The notes: a model not told the origin generated them from the letters alone. Positions 50,522 to 59,906 are shown, counted from the stretch's first letter. The stretch: 64,000 bases of DNA from Psychroserpens sp. SPM9 (GCF_025153525.1 NZ_JANZNR010000007.1:222553-286552); one strand, 5' to 3'. Numbers and translations are program-made.

Positions 50522-53068
50522 TTGAAAACTTACATAAAATCACTACTTACAGCATTTATTTTAATTACTTCTAATGTAATAGTTGCTCAACAATCCGATT
50601 TCAATCAAGGAAAAAAATACATCTTAGAAGAGGTAAAGGTGACAGGAAACACCAATTTTAATCCTAGCACTGTCATCTCTTTTTCAAGATTAAAAGTGGG
50701 TGAAGAAATCGTCATTCCTGGTGAACAAATTAGTAATGCCATTAAAAAACTCTGGGACTCTAAGCTATTTAGTAGTATTGACGTCTACTTAGCAAAGACT
50801 GAAGGAAACAAAGCTTATTTAGAAATAAATCTTATTGATTTACCCGAGCTTAATGAGATTACCATTCAAGGTGTAAAGAAGAATAAAATTGAAGAATTAA
50901 TAAAGGAAAACGATCTTCATAAAGGAAAAAAAGTTACCGAAAACTTAATTACAACAACCCGTAATTATATTGCTAATAAGTATAAGAAAAAAGGCTTTCT
51001 AAACACTAAAGTTACTGTTAACACCAAAGAAATCACAAACGATTCTATTGAAAAAAGCCGTGTTGATATGTTAGTATATATCGATCGCGGTGAAAAAGTG
51101 AAAATTAATAAAATCATCTTTAATGGCAATGAGAAAGTTTCTGATAAGAAACTTAGAAAAGCCATGAAAAATACCAAGCAAAAAAATCCGATTCGAATTT
51201 TTAAGCGTTCAAAATATATTAAAGACGATTTTCAAGAAGATTTAGTAAGCGTTGTAGATGCCTATAAAGAAAGAGGATATCGTGATGCACGTGTGCTTTC
51301 AGATTCTATCGTTTACCAAGATGATAAAACCGTAACTCTTTTTATCGACGTTGAAGAAGGTGAACAATACAAGTTTGGTAAAATCAAATTTGTTGGAAAC
51401 ACAGTATATTCTGATGAGTACTTAAAACGTTATATTAAAATTGATGAAGGCTCTACATATAATGGTGTCGAATTACGTAAGCGTATTGCAGATAACACCA
51501 AGCCTGATGCTCCAGATTTAACCAATCTTTATCAAGATAGTGGCTACCTGTTCTCAACTATAAACCCAGTAGAGACTAGTGCTGAAGGAAACGTTATTGA
51601 TATGGAGATTAGAATTTCGGAAGGAAAACCAGCGTACTTCAATAATGTAAGTGTCACTGGAAATGATAAAACGAACGACCATGTTATCTATAGAGAATTA
51701 AGAACAAAACCTGGTCAATTGTATCGTAAAAGTAATGTGATTAGAAGTATTAGAGAATTAGGACAACTTGGATTCTTTGATGCCCAACAGCTTACACCTA
51801 ATATGAAAAACTTCAATACGCAGGATGGTACTGTAGATATTGAATACCAAGTTGTAGAACGTGGCTCAAGCCAAATCGAACTACAAGGTGGTTACGGTGG
51901 CGGTGGTTTTATTGGTACACTTGGTTTATCATTCAACAACTTTGCGATTAAAGATGTTTTCAATAAAGAAGCTTATAAACCAATTCCTTCAGGTGACGGA
52001 CAAAGTTTAGCTTTACGTTTACAAGCATCACAGTTTTTCCAAACCTATAGCTTCTCGTTTTCTGAACCTTGGTTAGGCGGAAAGCGTCCAACACAGTTAT
52101 CGACTTCGATTTCTCATACCAGACAATTTTTATACAATGCAGCAACAGGACGCGCTGATAAAGATCGACGATTTAATATCACTGGAATTTCTGTAGGAAT
52201 TTCAAAACGTCTTAAAGAGCCAGACGATTACTTTAGATTGTCTCAGTCTATCGCATTTCAGCATTACGACCTAAAAAACTATAACACAGGTTTATTTACG
52301 TTTGGCGATGGCTATTCTAATAACCTATCGTATACGGTTGGTTTAACCAGAAACAATTTATATACCGATCCTATTTACCCAACTGGTGGTTCTAGTTTTT
52401 CTATTTCAGCTAAATTATCATTACCATACTCGTTATTTAACAATGTCGATTACGAAGCACTTAAAGAAGAACGTGACGGATTAGATATTACTGATACTGA
52501 TGATGCTGCTAGAATTAGTGAAATTGATCAAGAACGTTTTAACTGGCTTGAGTTTTATAAAGTAAAATTTAAAGGAGATTGGTACACAAGACTTGTAGAT
52601 AAACTCGTTATTAAATCTGGATTAGAATTTGGTTTCCTTGGTGCTTATAACCAAGATCGTGGTGTGATTCCTTTTGAGCGTTTCTTTTTAGGTGGTGACG
52701 GTTTAGGAAACTTTGCCTTAGATGGTAGAGAGGTCATTCAGCTTCGTGGATATCCTAATCAATCGCTATCTTCTCAAGATGGTGGATCTATCTATAACAA
52801 GTTTTCTCTTGAATTACGTTATCCTATTACCTTAGGAGCTCAGGCAAAAATTTACGGATTAACCTTTATTGAAGCAGGTGCATCCTTCGATAATTTTAGA
52901 GATTATAATCCGTTTAATCTTAATCGTTCTGCTGGTTTCGGACTTAGAATTTTTATGCCAGCATTTGGATTATTAGGTATTGATTTTGGTCACGGATTTG
53001 ATGCGCTTCCAGGTCAAACAGTTAAAAATGGATGGGAAACACACTTCATAATTGGACAACAATTTTAA
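50522..53068 (+). CDS. bamA: Outer-membrane protein assembly factor BamA
   Basis: 848 residues from a TTG at 50522, chosen because it starts a normal signal peptide (KTYIKSLLTAFILITSNVIVAQ). There is no in-frame ATG before the first POTRA domain; a GTG at 50495 and a TTG at 50483 are alternatives. Five POTRA domains cover about residues 30-420 (VTGNTNFNPSTV, INKIIFNGNEKVSDKKL, FGKIKFVGNTVYSDEYL, FNNVSVTGNDKTNDHV). The barrel includes GGYGGGGFIGTLGLSFNNF and FFLGGDGLGNFALDGREVIQLRGY, and ends with F. It inserts barrel proteins into the outer membrane. Confidence 0.94.
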   Translation: MKTYIKSLLTAFILITSNVIVAQQSDFNQGKKYILEEVKVTGNTNFNPSTVISFSRLKVGEEIVIPGEQISNAIKKLWDSKLFSSIDVYLAKTEGNKAYLEINLIDLPELNEITIQGVKKNKIEELIKENDLHKGKKVTENLITTTRNYIANKYKKKGFLNTKVTVNTKEITNDSIEKSRVDMLVYIDRGEKVKINKIIFNGNEKVSDKKLRKAMKNTKQKNPIRIFKRSKYIKDDFQEDLVSVVDAYKERGYRDARVLSDSIVYQDDKTVTLFIDVEEGEQYKFGKIKFVGNTVYSDEYLKRYIKIDEGSTYNGVELRKRIADNTKPDAPDLTNLYQDSGYLFSTINPVETSAEGNVIDMEIRISEGKPAYFNNVSVTGNDKTNDHVIYRELRTKPGQLYRKSNVIRSIRELGQLGFFDAQQLTPNMKNFNTQDGTVDIEYQVVERGSSQIELQGGYGGGGFIGTLGLSFNNFAIKDVFNKEAYKPIPSGDGQSLALRLQASQFFQTYSFSFSEPWLGGKRPTQLSTSISHTRQFLYNAATGRADKDRRFNITGISVGISKRLKEPDDYFRLSQSIAFQHYDLKNYNTGLFTFGDGYSNNLSYTVGLTRNNLYTDPIYPTGGSSFSISAKLSLPYSLFNNVDYEALKEERDGLDITDTDDAARISEIDQERFNWLEFYKVKFKGDWYTRLVDKLVIKSGLEFGFLGAYNQDRGVIPFERFFLGGDGLGNFALDGREVIQLRGYPNQSLSSQDGGSIYNKFSLELRYPITLGAQAKIYGLTFIEAGASFDNFRDYNPFNLNRSAGFGLRIFMPAFGLLGIDFGHGFDALPGQTVKNGWETHFIIGQQF

Positions 53069-53164
53069 TTTGGCACGATATTTTCTATTAACAATAAGAC
53101 GATTTAAATGTCTGTGTTAAAATTTTTCTAAATATATTTCGTTAATTTGAAAAACTAAACACAA

Positions 53165-53195
53165 TGACAGAGTCGTAATTTAATCTGTCGTTTTT
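53165..53195 (+). terminator. Weak hairpin with T-tract between bamA and ompH
   Basis: GACAGA/TCTGTC stem with a 12-nt loop followed by GTTTTT. It could partly terminate the bamA transcript or act as a processing hairpin. Confidence 0.35.
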
Positions 53196-53235
53196 AAAGT
53201 TTATAATAGATATCATAAATAATAAAATTATACAG

Positions 53236-54270
53236 ATGAAAAGTAAAGTTCTTTTTTTAGTGACCATATTAAGTCTAATGAGCTTTGTTTCTAATGCACA
53301 ACGTGGTGTAAGAATAGGCTATATTGATACCGAATATATATTAGAAAATATTCCTGAATATCAAGAAGCTAGTTCTCAACTTGACCAAAAAGTGCAACAA
53401 TGGAAAACAGAGATCGAGCAACGTCTTAACGAAATTGATTCAAAAAAGAAACAATTAAATAGTGAAAGCGTATTATTAACAAAAGAATTATACGAAGAAC
53501 GCTTAGAAGACATTTCTTTTGAAGAAGCCGAAATTTTGGATTATCAACAAAAGCGATTTGGACCTAATGGCGATTTAATGATTCAAAAACAACAACTTAT
53601 TCAGCCTATACAAGACCAAATCTTTAATGCTGTTCAAGAAATTGCAAGTGGTAAAAAATATGATTTCATCTTTGATAAATCTGCTGATGTTGTCATGTTA
53701 TTTTCTGCCGACCGTTTTGACCTAAGTGAACTGGTTATTAGAAGTATCACACGTTCATCAAAACGAACGCAAGCAAAATCAAGAGCAGAACGTCAAAAAG
53801 CAGAACAAGAAGATGTTGTTCCAGTTATAAACGAAGAATTAGACGAACGCCAGAAAGCAATTGAAGAGAAAAAATCAGCGCGTGAAGCAGAAATTGCTGA
53901 ACGTCAAGCAGCTCAATTAAAACGTAGAGATTCTCTTAAAGCTGCTGCAGCCGCAAAACGTCAAAAAATATTAGACGATAGAGCTAAAGCTAAAGCCGAA
54001 AGAGATAGTGCCAATACCAAAACACCTCCTAATGCAGAACGAGGCAAAAACACTAAAACACAAGACTCTACTCAAGCTAAAACCAGTACAGGTGAAAAAA
54101 CCGCTGCTCAAATTGCTGAAGAAAAAAGACAACAAAAAATAAAAGATCGTGAAGCTAGAAAAAAAGCACTAGAAGAACGTAAAAAGAAAATATTAGAAGA
54201 ACGTAAAAAAGCAAAAGAAGAACGGGAAGCAAAGAATAAAGCAAAAGATTCCGTTCCTGATGATAACTAA
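53236..54270 (+). CDS. OmpH/Skp-like periplasmic chaperone with long charged tail
   Basis: 344 residues. A signal peptide (SNAQ) is followed by an OmpH/Skp domain (about 22-175): RIGYIDTEYILENIPEYQEASSQLDQ, a coiled coil and YDFIFDKSADVVMLFS. The remaining 165 residues are a low-complexity, highly charged coil rich in Lys, Arg, Glu and Ala (EERKKKILEERKKAKEERE), partly in 8-residue repeats. Skp binds unfolded outer-membrane proteins for BamA. It is twice the length of the next paralog; the tail has no known role. Confidence 0.87.
   Translation: MKSKVLFLVTILSLMSFVSNAQRGVRIGYIDTEYILENIPEYQEASSQLDQKVQQWKTEIEQRLNEIDSKKKQLNSESVLLTKELYEERLEDISFEEAEILDYQQKRFGPNGDLMIQKQQLIQPIQDQIFNAVQEIASGKKYDFIFDKSADVVMLFSADRFDLSELVIRSITRSSKRTQAKSRAERQKAEQEDVVPVINEELDERQKAIEEKKSAREAEIAERQAAQLKRRDSLKAAAAAKRQKILDDRAKAKAERDSANTKTPPNAERGKNTKTQDSTQAKTSTGEKTAAQIAEEKRQQKIKDREARKKALEERKKKILEERKKAKEEREAKNKAKDSVPDDN
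54171..54230 (+). repeat. 24-bp coding repeats in the OmpH-like tail
   Basis: AGAAGAACGT recurs at 54171 and 54195 with a 24-bp (8-codon) period, encoding the LEERKKxx heptad-like repeat; a third degenerate copy follows near 54218. Confidence 0.55.
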
Positions 54271-54303
54271 AAACAATAATTATAACACGTAACAAATTTA
54301 AAA

Positions 54304-54813
54304 ATGAAACACTTAAAAACCCTTTTATTCGCAGCCATATTGTTTGTTGGAACAACAAACCTTGCTACAGCACAAAGCAAAGTTGCACATATTAATACAA
54401 CAGAATTGGTGCAAGCTATGCCTGAGATGAAGGCTGCTCAAGCAGAAATCGAAAAGTTATCTAAAACTTACGATGCACAATACAAAGAAATGGTGACGAC
54501 ACTTCAAAATAAAATCACACAATACAGAGCTGAAGTAGATACTAAAACTGAAGAAGAGAACACAAAACGTGCTAAAGAAGTACAAGAAATGGAGCAAAGT
54601 ATTCGTGAGTATCAAGCTGGAGCTCAAGAAGATATTGGAAAAAAAGAAGCCGCTTTATTAAAACCTATTTTTGAAAAAGCAAAAGCAGCTATCGAAAAAG
54701 TAGCAAATGCTCAAGGTTTTGAATACGTACTAGACTCTACTCAAGGTGGTGGTGTTTTAGTCGCAGCTGGAAAAGATCTTTTAGCTGATGTAAAGAAAGA
54801 ATTAGGATTCTAA
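54304..54813 (+). CDS. OmpH/Skp family periplasmic chaperone
   Basis: 169 residues, standard length. A signal peptide (LATAQS) is followed by VAHINTTELVQAMPEMKAAQAEIEKLSKTYDAQYKEM, a long coiled coil of helices, and FEYVLDSTQGGGVLVAAGKDL. This is the canonical Skp copy of the pair. It lies 33 nt after the long paralog and is closed by a strong terminator; it belongs to the uppS-bamA envelope operon or a sub-operon of it. Confidence 0.92.
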   Translation: MKHLKTLLFAAILFVGTTNLATAQSKVAHINTTELVQAMPEMKAAQAEIEKLSKTYDAQYKEMVTTLQNKITQYRAEVDTKTEEENTKRAKEVQEMEQSIREYQAGAQEDIGKKEAALLKPIFEKAKAAIEKVANAQGFEYVLDSTQGGGVLVAAGKDLLADVKKELGF

Positions 54814-54841
54814 ATTAAGAATACTTAAATAAAACACAAGG

Positions 54842-54868
54842 AAGCCACTTTTAATAAGTGGCTTTTTT
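54842..54868 (+). terminator. Terminator of the ompH pair, abutting the murI promoter
   Basis: Stem AAGCCACTT/AAGTGGCTT with a TTAAT loop and a T-run; the T-run continues straight into the murI -7 box. Confidence 0.8.
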
Positions 54869-54875
54869 ATTTTTG
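54868..54875 (+). promoter_or_regulatory. -7 promoter box of murI (TATTTTTG)
   Basis: Exact TAnnTTTG at the end of the upstream terminator's T-tract, 5 nt before the murI ATG. It predicts a leaderless transcript. Confidence 0.5.
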
Positions 54876-54880
54876 TAATT

Positions 54881-55666
54881 ATGAAGACGCATCATAAACC
54901 CATTGGTATTTTTGATTCTGGAGTTGGAGGCACCTCTATTTTTAAAGAGATTCATGCCCTTTTACCTCATGAACATACCATCTATCTTGCCGATAGCAAA
55001 AATGCACCTTATGGTGATAAATCTCAAGAAGAGATACTGCGATTAAGCATTAAAAACACCGAATTACTCTTAGAAAAAAACTGTAAAATCATTGTGGTTG
55101 CTTGCAATACAGCTACAACTAATGCAATTTCTTATTTACGAAATACCTACGACATCCCTTTTATTGGTATCGAACCTGCCATTAAACCTGCAGCACTCAA
55201 TACACAAACTAAGACTGTCGGAATTTTAGCTACCAAAGGTACTTTAAGTAGTGCACTTTTTCATAAAACAACCGATTTGTATAGTAATGGTATTACAGTA
55301 ATTGAACAAGTTGGAGAAGGTATTGTGCCTTTAGTAGAAACTGGGAAAGCGACCAGTGATGAAATGAAAACCCTTTTAAAATCGTATATAAACCCTATGC
55401 TAGAAGCAGATATCGATTATTTGGTATTGGGCTGTACTCATTATCCTTACGTGCTGCCTGTTTTATTAGAACTGCTTCCGAAGCATGTTAAAATTATCGA
55501 TTCGGGATTAGCGGTTGCCAAACAAACGCAACTTATTTTAAAACAGCACAACCTTTTAAATGAAAACAAAAGCAGGCCCGAAAACAGCTTTTTTTCCAAC
55601 GGAAACCCAAAGGTCATGGAAGCCATTTTAAAAGATAGGTTTAGCGTGAAGTACTTAGATTTTTAA
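54881..55666 (+). CDS. murI: Glutamate racemase
   Basis: 261 residues. The two catalytic Cys are Cys75 (VVACNTATTNA) and Cys185 (LGCTHYPY). Asp12 (GIFDSGVGG) and ADSKNAPYGDKS complete the site. It supplies D-glutamate for peptidoglycan. It ends the envelope cluster that runs from nadK; its promoter box overlaps the preceding terminator. Confidence 0.96.
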   Translation: MKTHHKPIGIFDSGVGGTSIFKEIHALLPHEHTIYLADSKNAPYGDKSQEEILRLSIKNTELLLEKNCKIIVVACNTATTNAISYLRNTYDIPFIGIEPAIKPAALNTQTKTVGILATKGTLSSALFHKTTDLYSNGITVIEQVGEGIVPLVETGKATSDEMKTLLKSYINPMLEADIDYLVLGCTHYPYVLPVLLELLPKHVKIIDSGLAVAKQTQLILKQHNLLNENKSRPENSFFSNGNPKVMEAILKDRFSVKYLDF

Positions 55667-55748
55667 TCTTCTGAATCTGAGATTTACTAAATAAAACCTA
55701 ATAAAATATTAAGGTTAAAAAGACTCCTATTCGTCCTAAATAGACCTA

Positions 55749-56264
55749 CTAGTCCTTAAACCAACTTGAATATTTGACGTAATTATCTGCAATTCGGTTG
55801 ATCTCTCCCGAAATTAATTGACTGCTGATGTCTTTTACTTTTTTTGCTGGCACACCTGCATAAATAGTACCCGACTCCACAATGGTGCCTTTTGTCACTA
55901 CAGCGCCTGCTGCAATTATACTATTGCTGTTTATAATACAATCGTCCATCACAATACTTCCCATTCCAATTAAAACATCATCATGAATGGTGCAACCATG
56001 AACTATCGCATTATGTCCAATAGACACATTATTCCCAATTGTGGTAGGTGATTTTTGATAGGTAGCATGAATCACTGCGCCATCTTGCACATTCACTTGA
56101 TTACCCATTTTTATAAAATGAACGTCTCCTCGAATTACAGCATTAAACCAAACACTACAACGCTGTCCCATAGTAACTTCGCCAACAATAGTAGCGTTTT
56201 CGGCAATATAACAATCGTTCGGTATTTGTGGATGTATTCCTTTTACTGGTTTTATGACTGGCAT
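55749..56264 (-). CDS. Gamma carbonic anhydrase family protein
   Basis: 171 residues, left-handed beta-helix with hexapeptide repeats (ATIVGEVTMGQRCSVWFNAVIRGD). The three zinc or iron ligands are His66, His84 and His89 (AVIHATY, SIGHNAIVHGC). It resembles YrdA/PaaY types, whose catalytic activity varies. It lies 11 nt downstream of the 197-aa lipoprotein gene and is probably the end of the LytTR operon. Function is uncertain beyond the family. Confidence 0.9.
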   Translation of the reverse strand: MPVIKPVKGIHPQIPNDCYIAENATIVGEVTMGQRCSVWFNAVIRGDVHFIKMGNQVNVQDGAVIHATYQKSPTTIGNNVSIGHNAIVHGCTIHDDVLIGMGSIVMDDCIINSNSIIAAGAVVTKGTIVESGTIYAGVPAKKVKDISSQLISGEINRIADNYVKYSSWFKD

Positions 56265-56275
56265 AGTATAATCGT

Positions 56276-56806
56276 TTAGTTGGTATAAGTTGTAAGTATT
56301 ATTTTTTGATCCAAATACCAGGCTTTCCCGTTAACACCTGTTCCGAAGAAAAAATCGGGATGCCCTTTGTAATTGGGTCTATCATCTTGTTCTAATTCTT
56401 GACGAACATCTTGAGGCAACCATTCAAAATTAAATATTTCTTTATTGTGGTGCTGTTCAATCCATTCTAGATTTAATTCAAAATCTTCTAGGGCTTTAAA
56501 AGTTTTCTTATCAAAATACAAAACCGCTTCTAAACTAGAATCGGAAGGTCCAGGAACAGAAAGTCTGTCATTCTTTCCTGAATTGTCAATTAATGTATAT
56601 CTAAATTCGACCTTAATCGGTTGATGATTACTAAAGTCTAAAATTCTGCCTAAAGTATCGATATCGGTAGATCTAATTTTAGTGATGTTGCTGTCTTTAC
56701 TAACCTGCTTTTCTGATGGCACTTTTTCTTTAGTTGCAATCTTATTACAAGACACAAAAAGTGATAGCAACACTAGTAATAGCTGAATGTACTTAAAGAG
56801 TTTCAT
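56276..56806 (-). CDS. Putative lipoprotein in the LytTR operon
   Basis: 176 residues from the ATG at 56806 (upstream in-frame codons lie inside the regulator gene). The lipobox is SLFVSC. The rest is mostly beta with a conserved-looking KVEFRYTLIDNSGKNDRLSVPGP and a Trp/Asp-rich C-terminus (FEWLPQDVRQELEQDDRP, FFGTGVNGKAWYLDQKI). I do not recognise a family. It begins 1 nt after the stop of the response regulator gene, so it is co-translated with it. It may be a signal-sensing partner of the kinase; this is inference from position. Confidence 0.7.
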   Translation of the reverse strand: MKLFKYIQLLLVLLSLFVSCNKIATKEKVPSEKQVSKDSNITKIRSTDIDTLGRILDFSNHQPIKVEFRYTLIDNSGKNDRLSVPGPSDSSLEAVLYFDKKTFKALEDFELNLEWIEQHHNKEIFNFEWLPQDVRQELEQDDRPNYKGHPDFFFGTGVNGKAWYLDQKIILTTYTN

Positions 56807-56807
56807 A

Positions 56808-57542
56808 CTATTTAAAATAAGACAATAAATCTGATTTCTTAGAGGCTGAAACCATAATTTCTTTACCATTGCTTAACACAACACTGCCGCCTTTACCTTT
56901 AACGTATTTTCTAATTTCATTGACATTCACCAGATAACTTTTATGCACTCTGGCAAATGGCCCATCGTTTAAAGCTTCTTCAAAATATTTTAAGGTCTTG
57001 CTTACCAGTTTCTTTTTATTGGTGTTGAGATATATTTCGGTGTAATTATCATCGGCTTTACAATATAAGATATCTGCCGTTTCTAAAACTTCGAAACCAT
57101 CTTGCTGCGGAATGGTTATTTTTCCGTTGACACTATTGGTTTTAGGTACAAGCACCTGATCTTGTAAGGCATCTTCTTTTTCTTTAATTTCAGTCACATA
57201 ATCGACAGCTTTAATCAACTCATCAATAGAAATAGGCTTCATTAAATAATAGGAAGCATGTGCATTCAAGGCATCGATAGCATAATGATTATAGGCCGTT
57301 ACAAAAACGGTTTCAAAATTAATATCACCTACTTTATCTAACAAATCAAAGGCATTTCCGTAAGGCATTTCAACGTCGAGAAACACTAAATCCAATTGGG
57401 TATTACGAATTAACACCAAAGCTTCTTCTACATTTGCAGCTTCGCCAAGCACTTCAACATTAGGGCAATACTTTTTGAGGTAATTCTTGAGAATTTCCCG
57501 GCTTGTTTCTTCATCTTCTACGATGATGGATCTTAGTTTCAT
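56808..57542 (-). CDS. LytR/AlgR-type response regulator (LytTR DNA-binding)
   Basis: 244 residues. The receiver domain has Asp56 (LVFLDVEMPYG) as phospho-acceptor with Glu9/Asp10 acidic pocket residues and the Thr/Lys switch in FVTAYNHYAIDA and LMKPIS. The LytTR domain (about 140-244) reads DILYCKADDNYTEIYLN, FARVHKSYLVNVNEIRKY and GKEIMVSASKK. LytTR proteins bind two or three direct repeats about 21 bp apart; such an array lies at 59830-59878. It starts at the stop codon of the kinase gene (zero gap). Confidence 0.93.
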   Translation of the reverse strand: MKLRSIIVEDEETSREILKNYLKKYCPNVEVLGEAANVEEALVLIRNTQLDLVFLDVEMPYGNAFDLLDKVGDINFETVFVTAYNHYAIDALNAHASYYLMKPISIDELIKAVDYVTEIKEKEDALQDQVLVPKTNSVNGKITIPQQDGFEVLETADILYCKADDNYTEIYLNTNKKKLVSKTLKYFEEALNDGPFARVHKSYLVNVNEIRKYVKGKGGSVVLSNGKEIMVSASKKSDLLSYFK

Positions 57543-59708
57543 TTAATCTTTTTTTAACGTTACTACTACTTTGGTTCCTGTATCTTCCGCCTCTTGATAA
57601 TCATCAATATATACGTCTACTTTATCCTTATACATATCATTAAGAATGGCCACACGCTTTTTAATATTGCCCATGCCTTTTGATTTTTGTTTCTGCTGAT
57701 TTGCGGTTTTTAAATCTTTAGAACGTTGTCGTCCTATCCCATCATCGGCTACAGTAATCGTGATTTCAGTATCACTTTTCTTAGAAATAGTAATAAATAA
57801 ATGACCTTTTTCAGTTTTATAGCGTAACCCATGCCATACAGCATTTTCAATATAAGGTTGTAATAGCATTGGCGGAATCTGATATTCAGAAACCATCACA
57901 TCTTCATCAACAGTTATACTATAATCAAACTTATCCTGAAATCTGAAATGCTCTAATTTAGTATACAAGTCTAATAACTCAATTTCCTTTTGTAAAGGAA
58001 TAAAATCCTCCTCACTATTTTCTAAAACGGCTCGCATTAAATGCGAAAAATCGGAAAGATATTTATTTGCTGTACGTTCGTCATTACTGGCGATAAAGCT
58101 ATTAACAGAGTTTAAAGCATTGAATATAAAATGCGGATTCATTTGACTTCGCAAAGATTTTAAGGCCAACAAGTTATTAGCTAAGCGTTGCTGCTTGATG
58201 TACTTAAACATAAAAAACGCTGTAATCAAGAGTAAAATCAATCCGGTAATGAGCATATAAATGACCAGCTGTTGATTTTTATTACGTTCTTCGGTTAAAC
58301 TTGTGGTTAGGGCACGATCGCTTTCTAAACTTGTAATTCGGTTTTGCTGCTCAATAATATTACGTCTAAAACGATCGGCCTGAGACAGTTCTTGCTCGCG
58401 TTTAATGTACAATTCGTCAACCACATATTTGTAGGCTTCAAATTCTTCCTTAGCTTTTTCATAATCTCCAGCATCAAAATGAACATCCGACAATTTTTTT
58501 GTCGCATCCTTTTTAACTACCAAATCCCCTTTAGCATCGGCTTCATCCCTACTTTTTTCTAAATACGGAATTGCATTTGCATAATCCTTTTGTAAAAAAT
58601 AAGCATTACCAATTTTATAATTTTGCTTCTGAAGTGTAAGCGCACTTTCATTTTCTATGATCGAATCACGCTCTACTTCTTCAACATCTTCAACAATTTC
58701 TTTTCTTAATTCAATCTCTTCGGAATAATTACGATTGGTATTTTGAAAATCGGCTACCGTTACCTTTTCTTCTAAAGCGCGTTTTTTTGTTTCCTTTTCA
58801 GCTAAATCTAAAGAATTATTAAAAAATCCTTGTGCTTTATCAATTTTTCCACTGGCATTATAAGCCTGAGCAATTTTTGAATTAAGGTCTACAATTTTAG
58901 GTTTTATAATATGCTTATTTGCCACATTTAACCCTTTTTCATAGGCAGCAATAGAAGCTTTATAATTTTTAATATTATAATACGCATCGCCTAAACCTTC
59001 ATAAAGCATTACTAATTGATAATTTCCTAACTGTGTTTTGTCGATGGCATTATACGTCTCAAGGCTTTCCTGGTAATTTTTATTGCGTTCATAGGCTTTG
59101 GCTAAGCCTAATTTGGCTTCATTCGTTTCTTTATTTTGAAGACTTACTCTATAATTAGTGACCGCCAAATCAAATTGTTTCCAATGCATATATACTTCAG
59201 CTAACACTAAATAGGCTTCTGCATTTTGCTGTTGTGAAGTACTTTGTCTTAACGCATCGCCTACAAAAGCAATACTTTTCTCTACATCTAATTTTCGGTA
59301 TTTAGACACCGAATCAATTAAAGCATTAAACGATTTTACACCTCTTTTAAACTTGGTGTCTTTTAATTGAACATCATCAGCGGGATCAACTTCTACGGTA
59401 ATTCTGTCGTCGTTTTCAATAATATGGTAAACGGTTTCAAAATCTTTATGTCGAATCACTAATTCATCTCCTTTTCGGGCTTTAATAGTAAAAGCTCCAT
59501 TAGCATCTGTCATGGTGTAGGCGCCACCATTGACTTCAATATTGACTTTAGAAATAGGTTGGTAACTATCACTATGTCTCACCGAGCCTCTAATTGTAAA
59601 AAAGGGAGCCTCTTCTTTCTTGTATTCGCTTCTATTGTTCTGAGCTGTTAGATTTCCGAAGGAAAAAAACAGCAACATAAATAGACTATAGCTTATTATT
59701 TGTTTCAT
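57543..59708 (-). CDS. LytS-type sensor histidine kinase with CarboxypepD_reg and TPR domains
   Basis: 721 residues from the ATG at 59708 (an ATG four codons upstream is possible). A signal peptide (NLTAQ) is followed by a CarboxypepD_reg-like domain (about 38-110) and many TPR repeats (130-430). A coiled coil, one membrane segment (about 481-503) and a His_kinase domain with SLRSQMNPHFIFNALNSVN (His near 526) come next. The ATPase part has YIENAVWHGLRYK and VADDGIGRQRS. It would sense periplasmic proteins or peptides and phosphorylate the regulator at 56808. Confidence 0.93.
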   Translation of the reverse strand: MKQIISYSLFMLLFFSFGNLTAQNNRSEYKKEEAPFFTIRGSVRHSDSYQPISKVNIEVNGGAYTMTDANGAFTIKARKGDELVIRHKDFETVYHIIENDDRITVEVDPADDVQLKDTKFKRGVKSFNALIDSVSKYRKLDVEKSIAFVGDALRQSTSQQQNAEAYLVLAEVYMHWKQFDLAVTNYRVSLQNKETNEAKLGLAKAYERNKNYQESLETYNAIDKTQLGNYQLVMLYEGLGDAYYNIKNYKASIAAYEKGLNVANKHIIKPKIVDLNSKIAQAYNASGKIDKAQGFFNNSLDLAEKETKKRALEEKVTVADFQNTNRNYSEEIELRKEIVEDVEEVERDSIIENESALTLQKQNYKIGNAYFLQKDYANAIPYLEKSRDEADAKGDLVVKKDATKKLSDVHFDAGDYEKAKEEFEAYKYVVDELYIKREQELSQADRFRRNIIEQQNRITSLESDRALTTSLTEERNKNQQLVIYMLITGLILLLITAFFMFKYIKQQRLANNLLALKSLRSQMNPHFIFNALNSVNSFIASNDERTANKYLSDFSHLMRAVLENSEEDFIPLQKEIELLDLYTKLEHFRFQDKFDYSITVDEDVMVSEYQIPPMLLQPYIENAVWHGLRYKTEKGHLFITISKKSDTEITITVADDGIGRQRSKDLKTANQQKQKSKGMGNIKKRVAILNDMYKDKVDVYIDDYQEAEDTGTKVVVTLKKD

Positions 59709-59829
59709 TAATACGTCCATAAAAATGGAGATCTTTTAGTTGAACGGAATAAACTTACATACTTTAATTGATTAAATAAAATAGCAAACTGGCTACAATC
59801 GCAAAATTGCTAATCAAATAGATAGGTTA

Positions 59830-59878
59830 ACTCATTTGTATAGCACTTACACTCATTCAAGGTACGACTTAACTCATT
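59830..59878. promoter_or_regulatory. Three ACTCATT direct repeats with a 21-bp period (putative LytTR operator)
   Basis: ACTCATT occurs at 59830-59836, 59851-59857 and 59872-59878, exactly 21 bp apart each time. The first and third share TTAACTCATT. LytTR regulators bind short direct repeats separated by about 12-13 bp, i.e. a 21-22 bp period. The array lies between the divergent LytTR/kinase operon and the SIMPL operon, about 30 bp before the likely -7 box at 59907. Confidence 0.6.
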
Positions 59879-59906
59879 CTCACTTTTTATTAAAAAAAGA
59901 TGCTTC

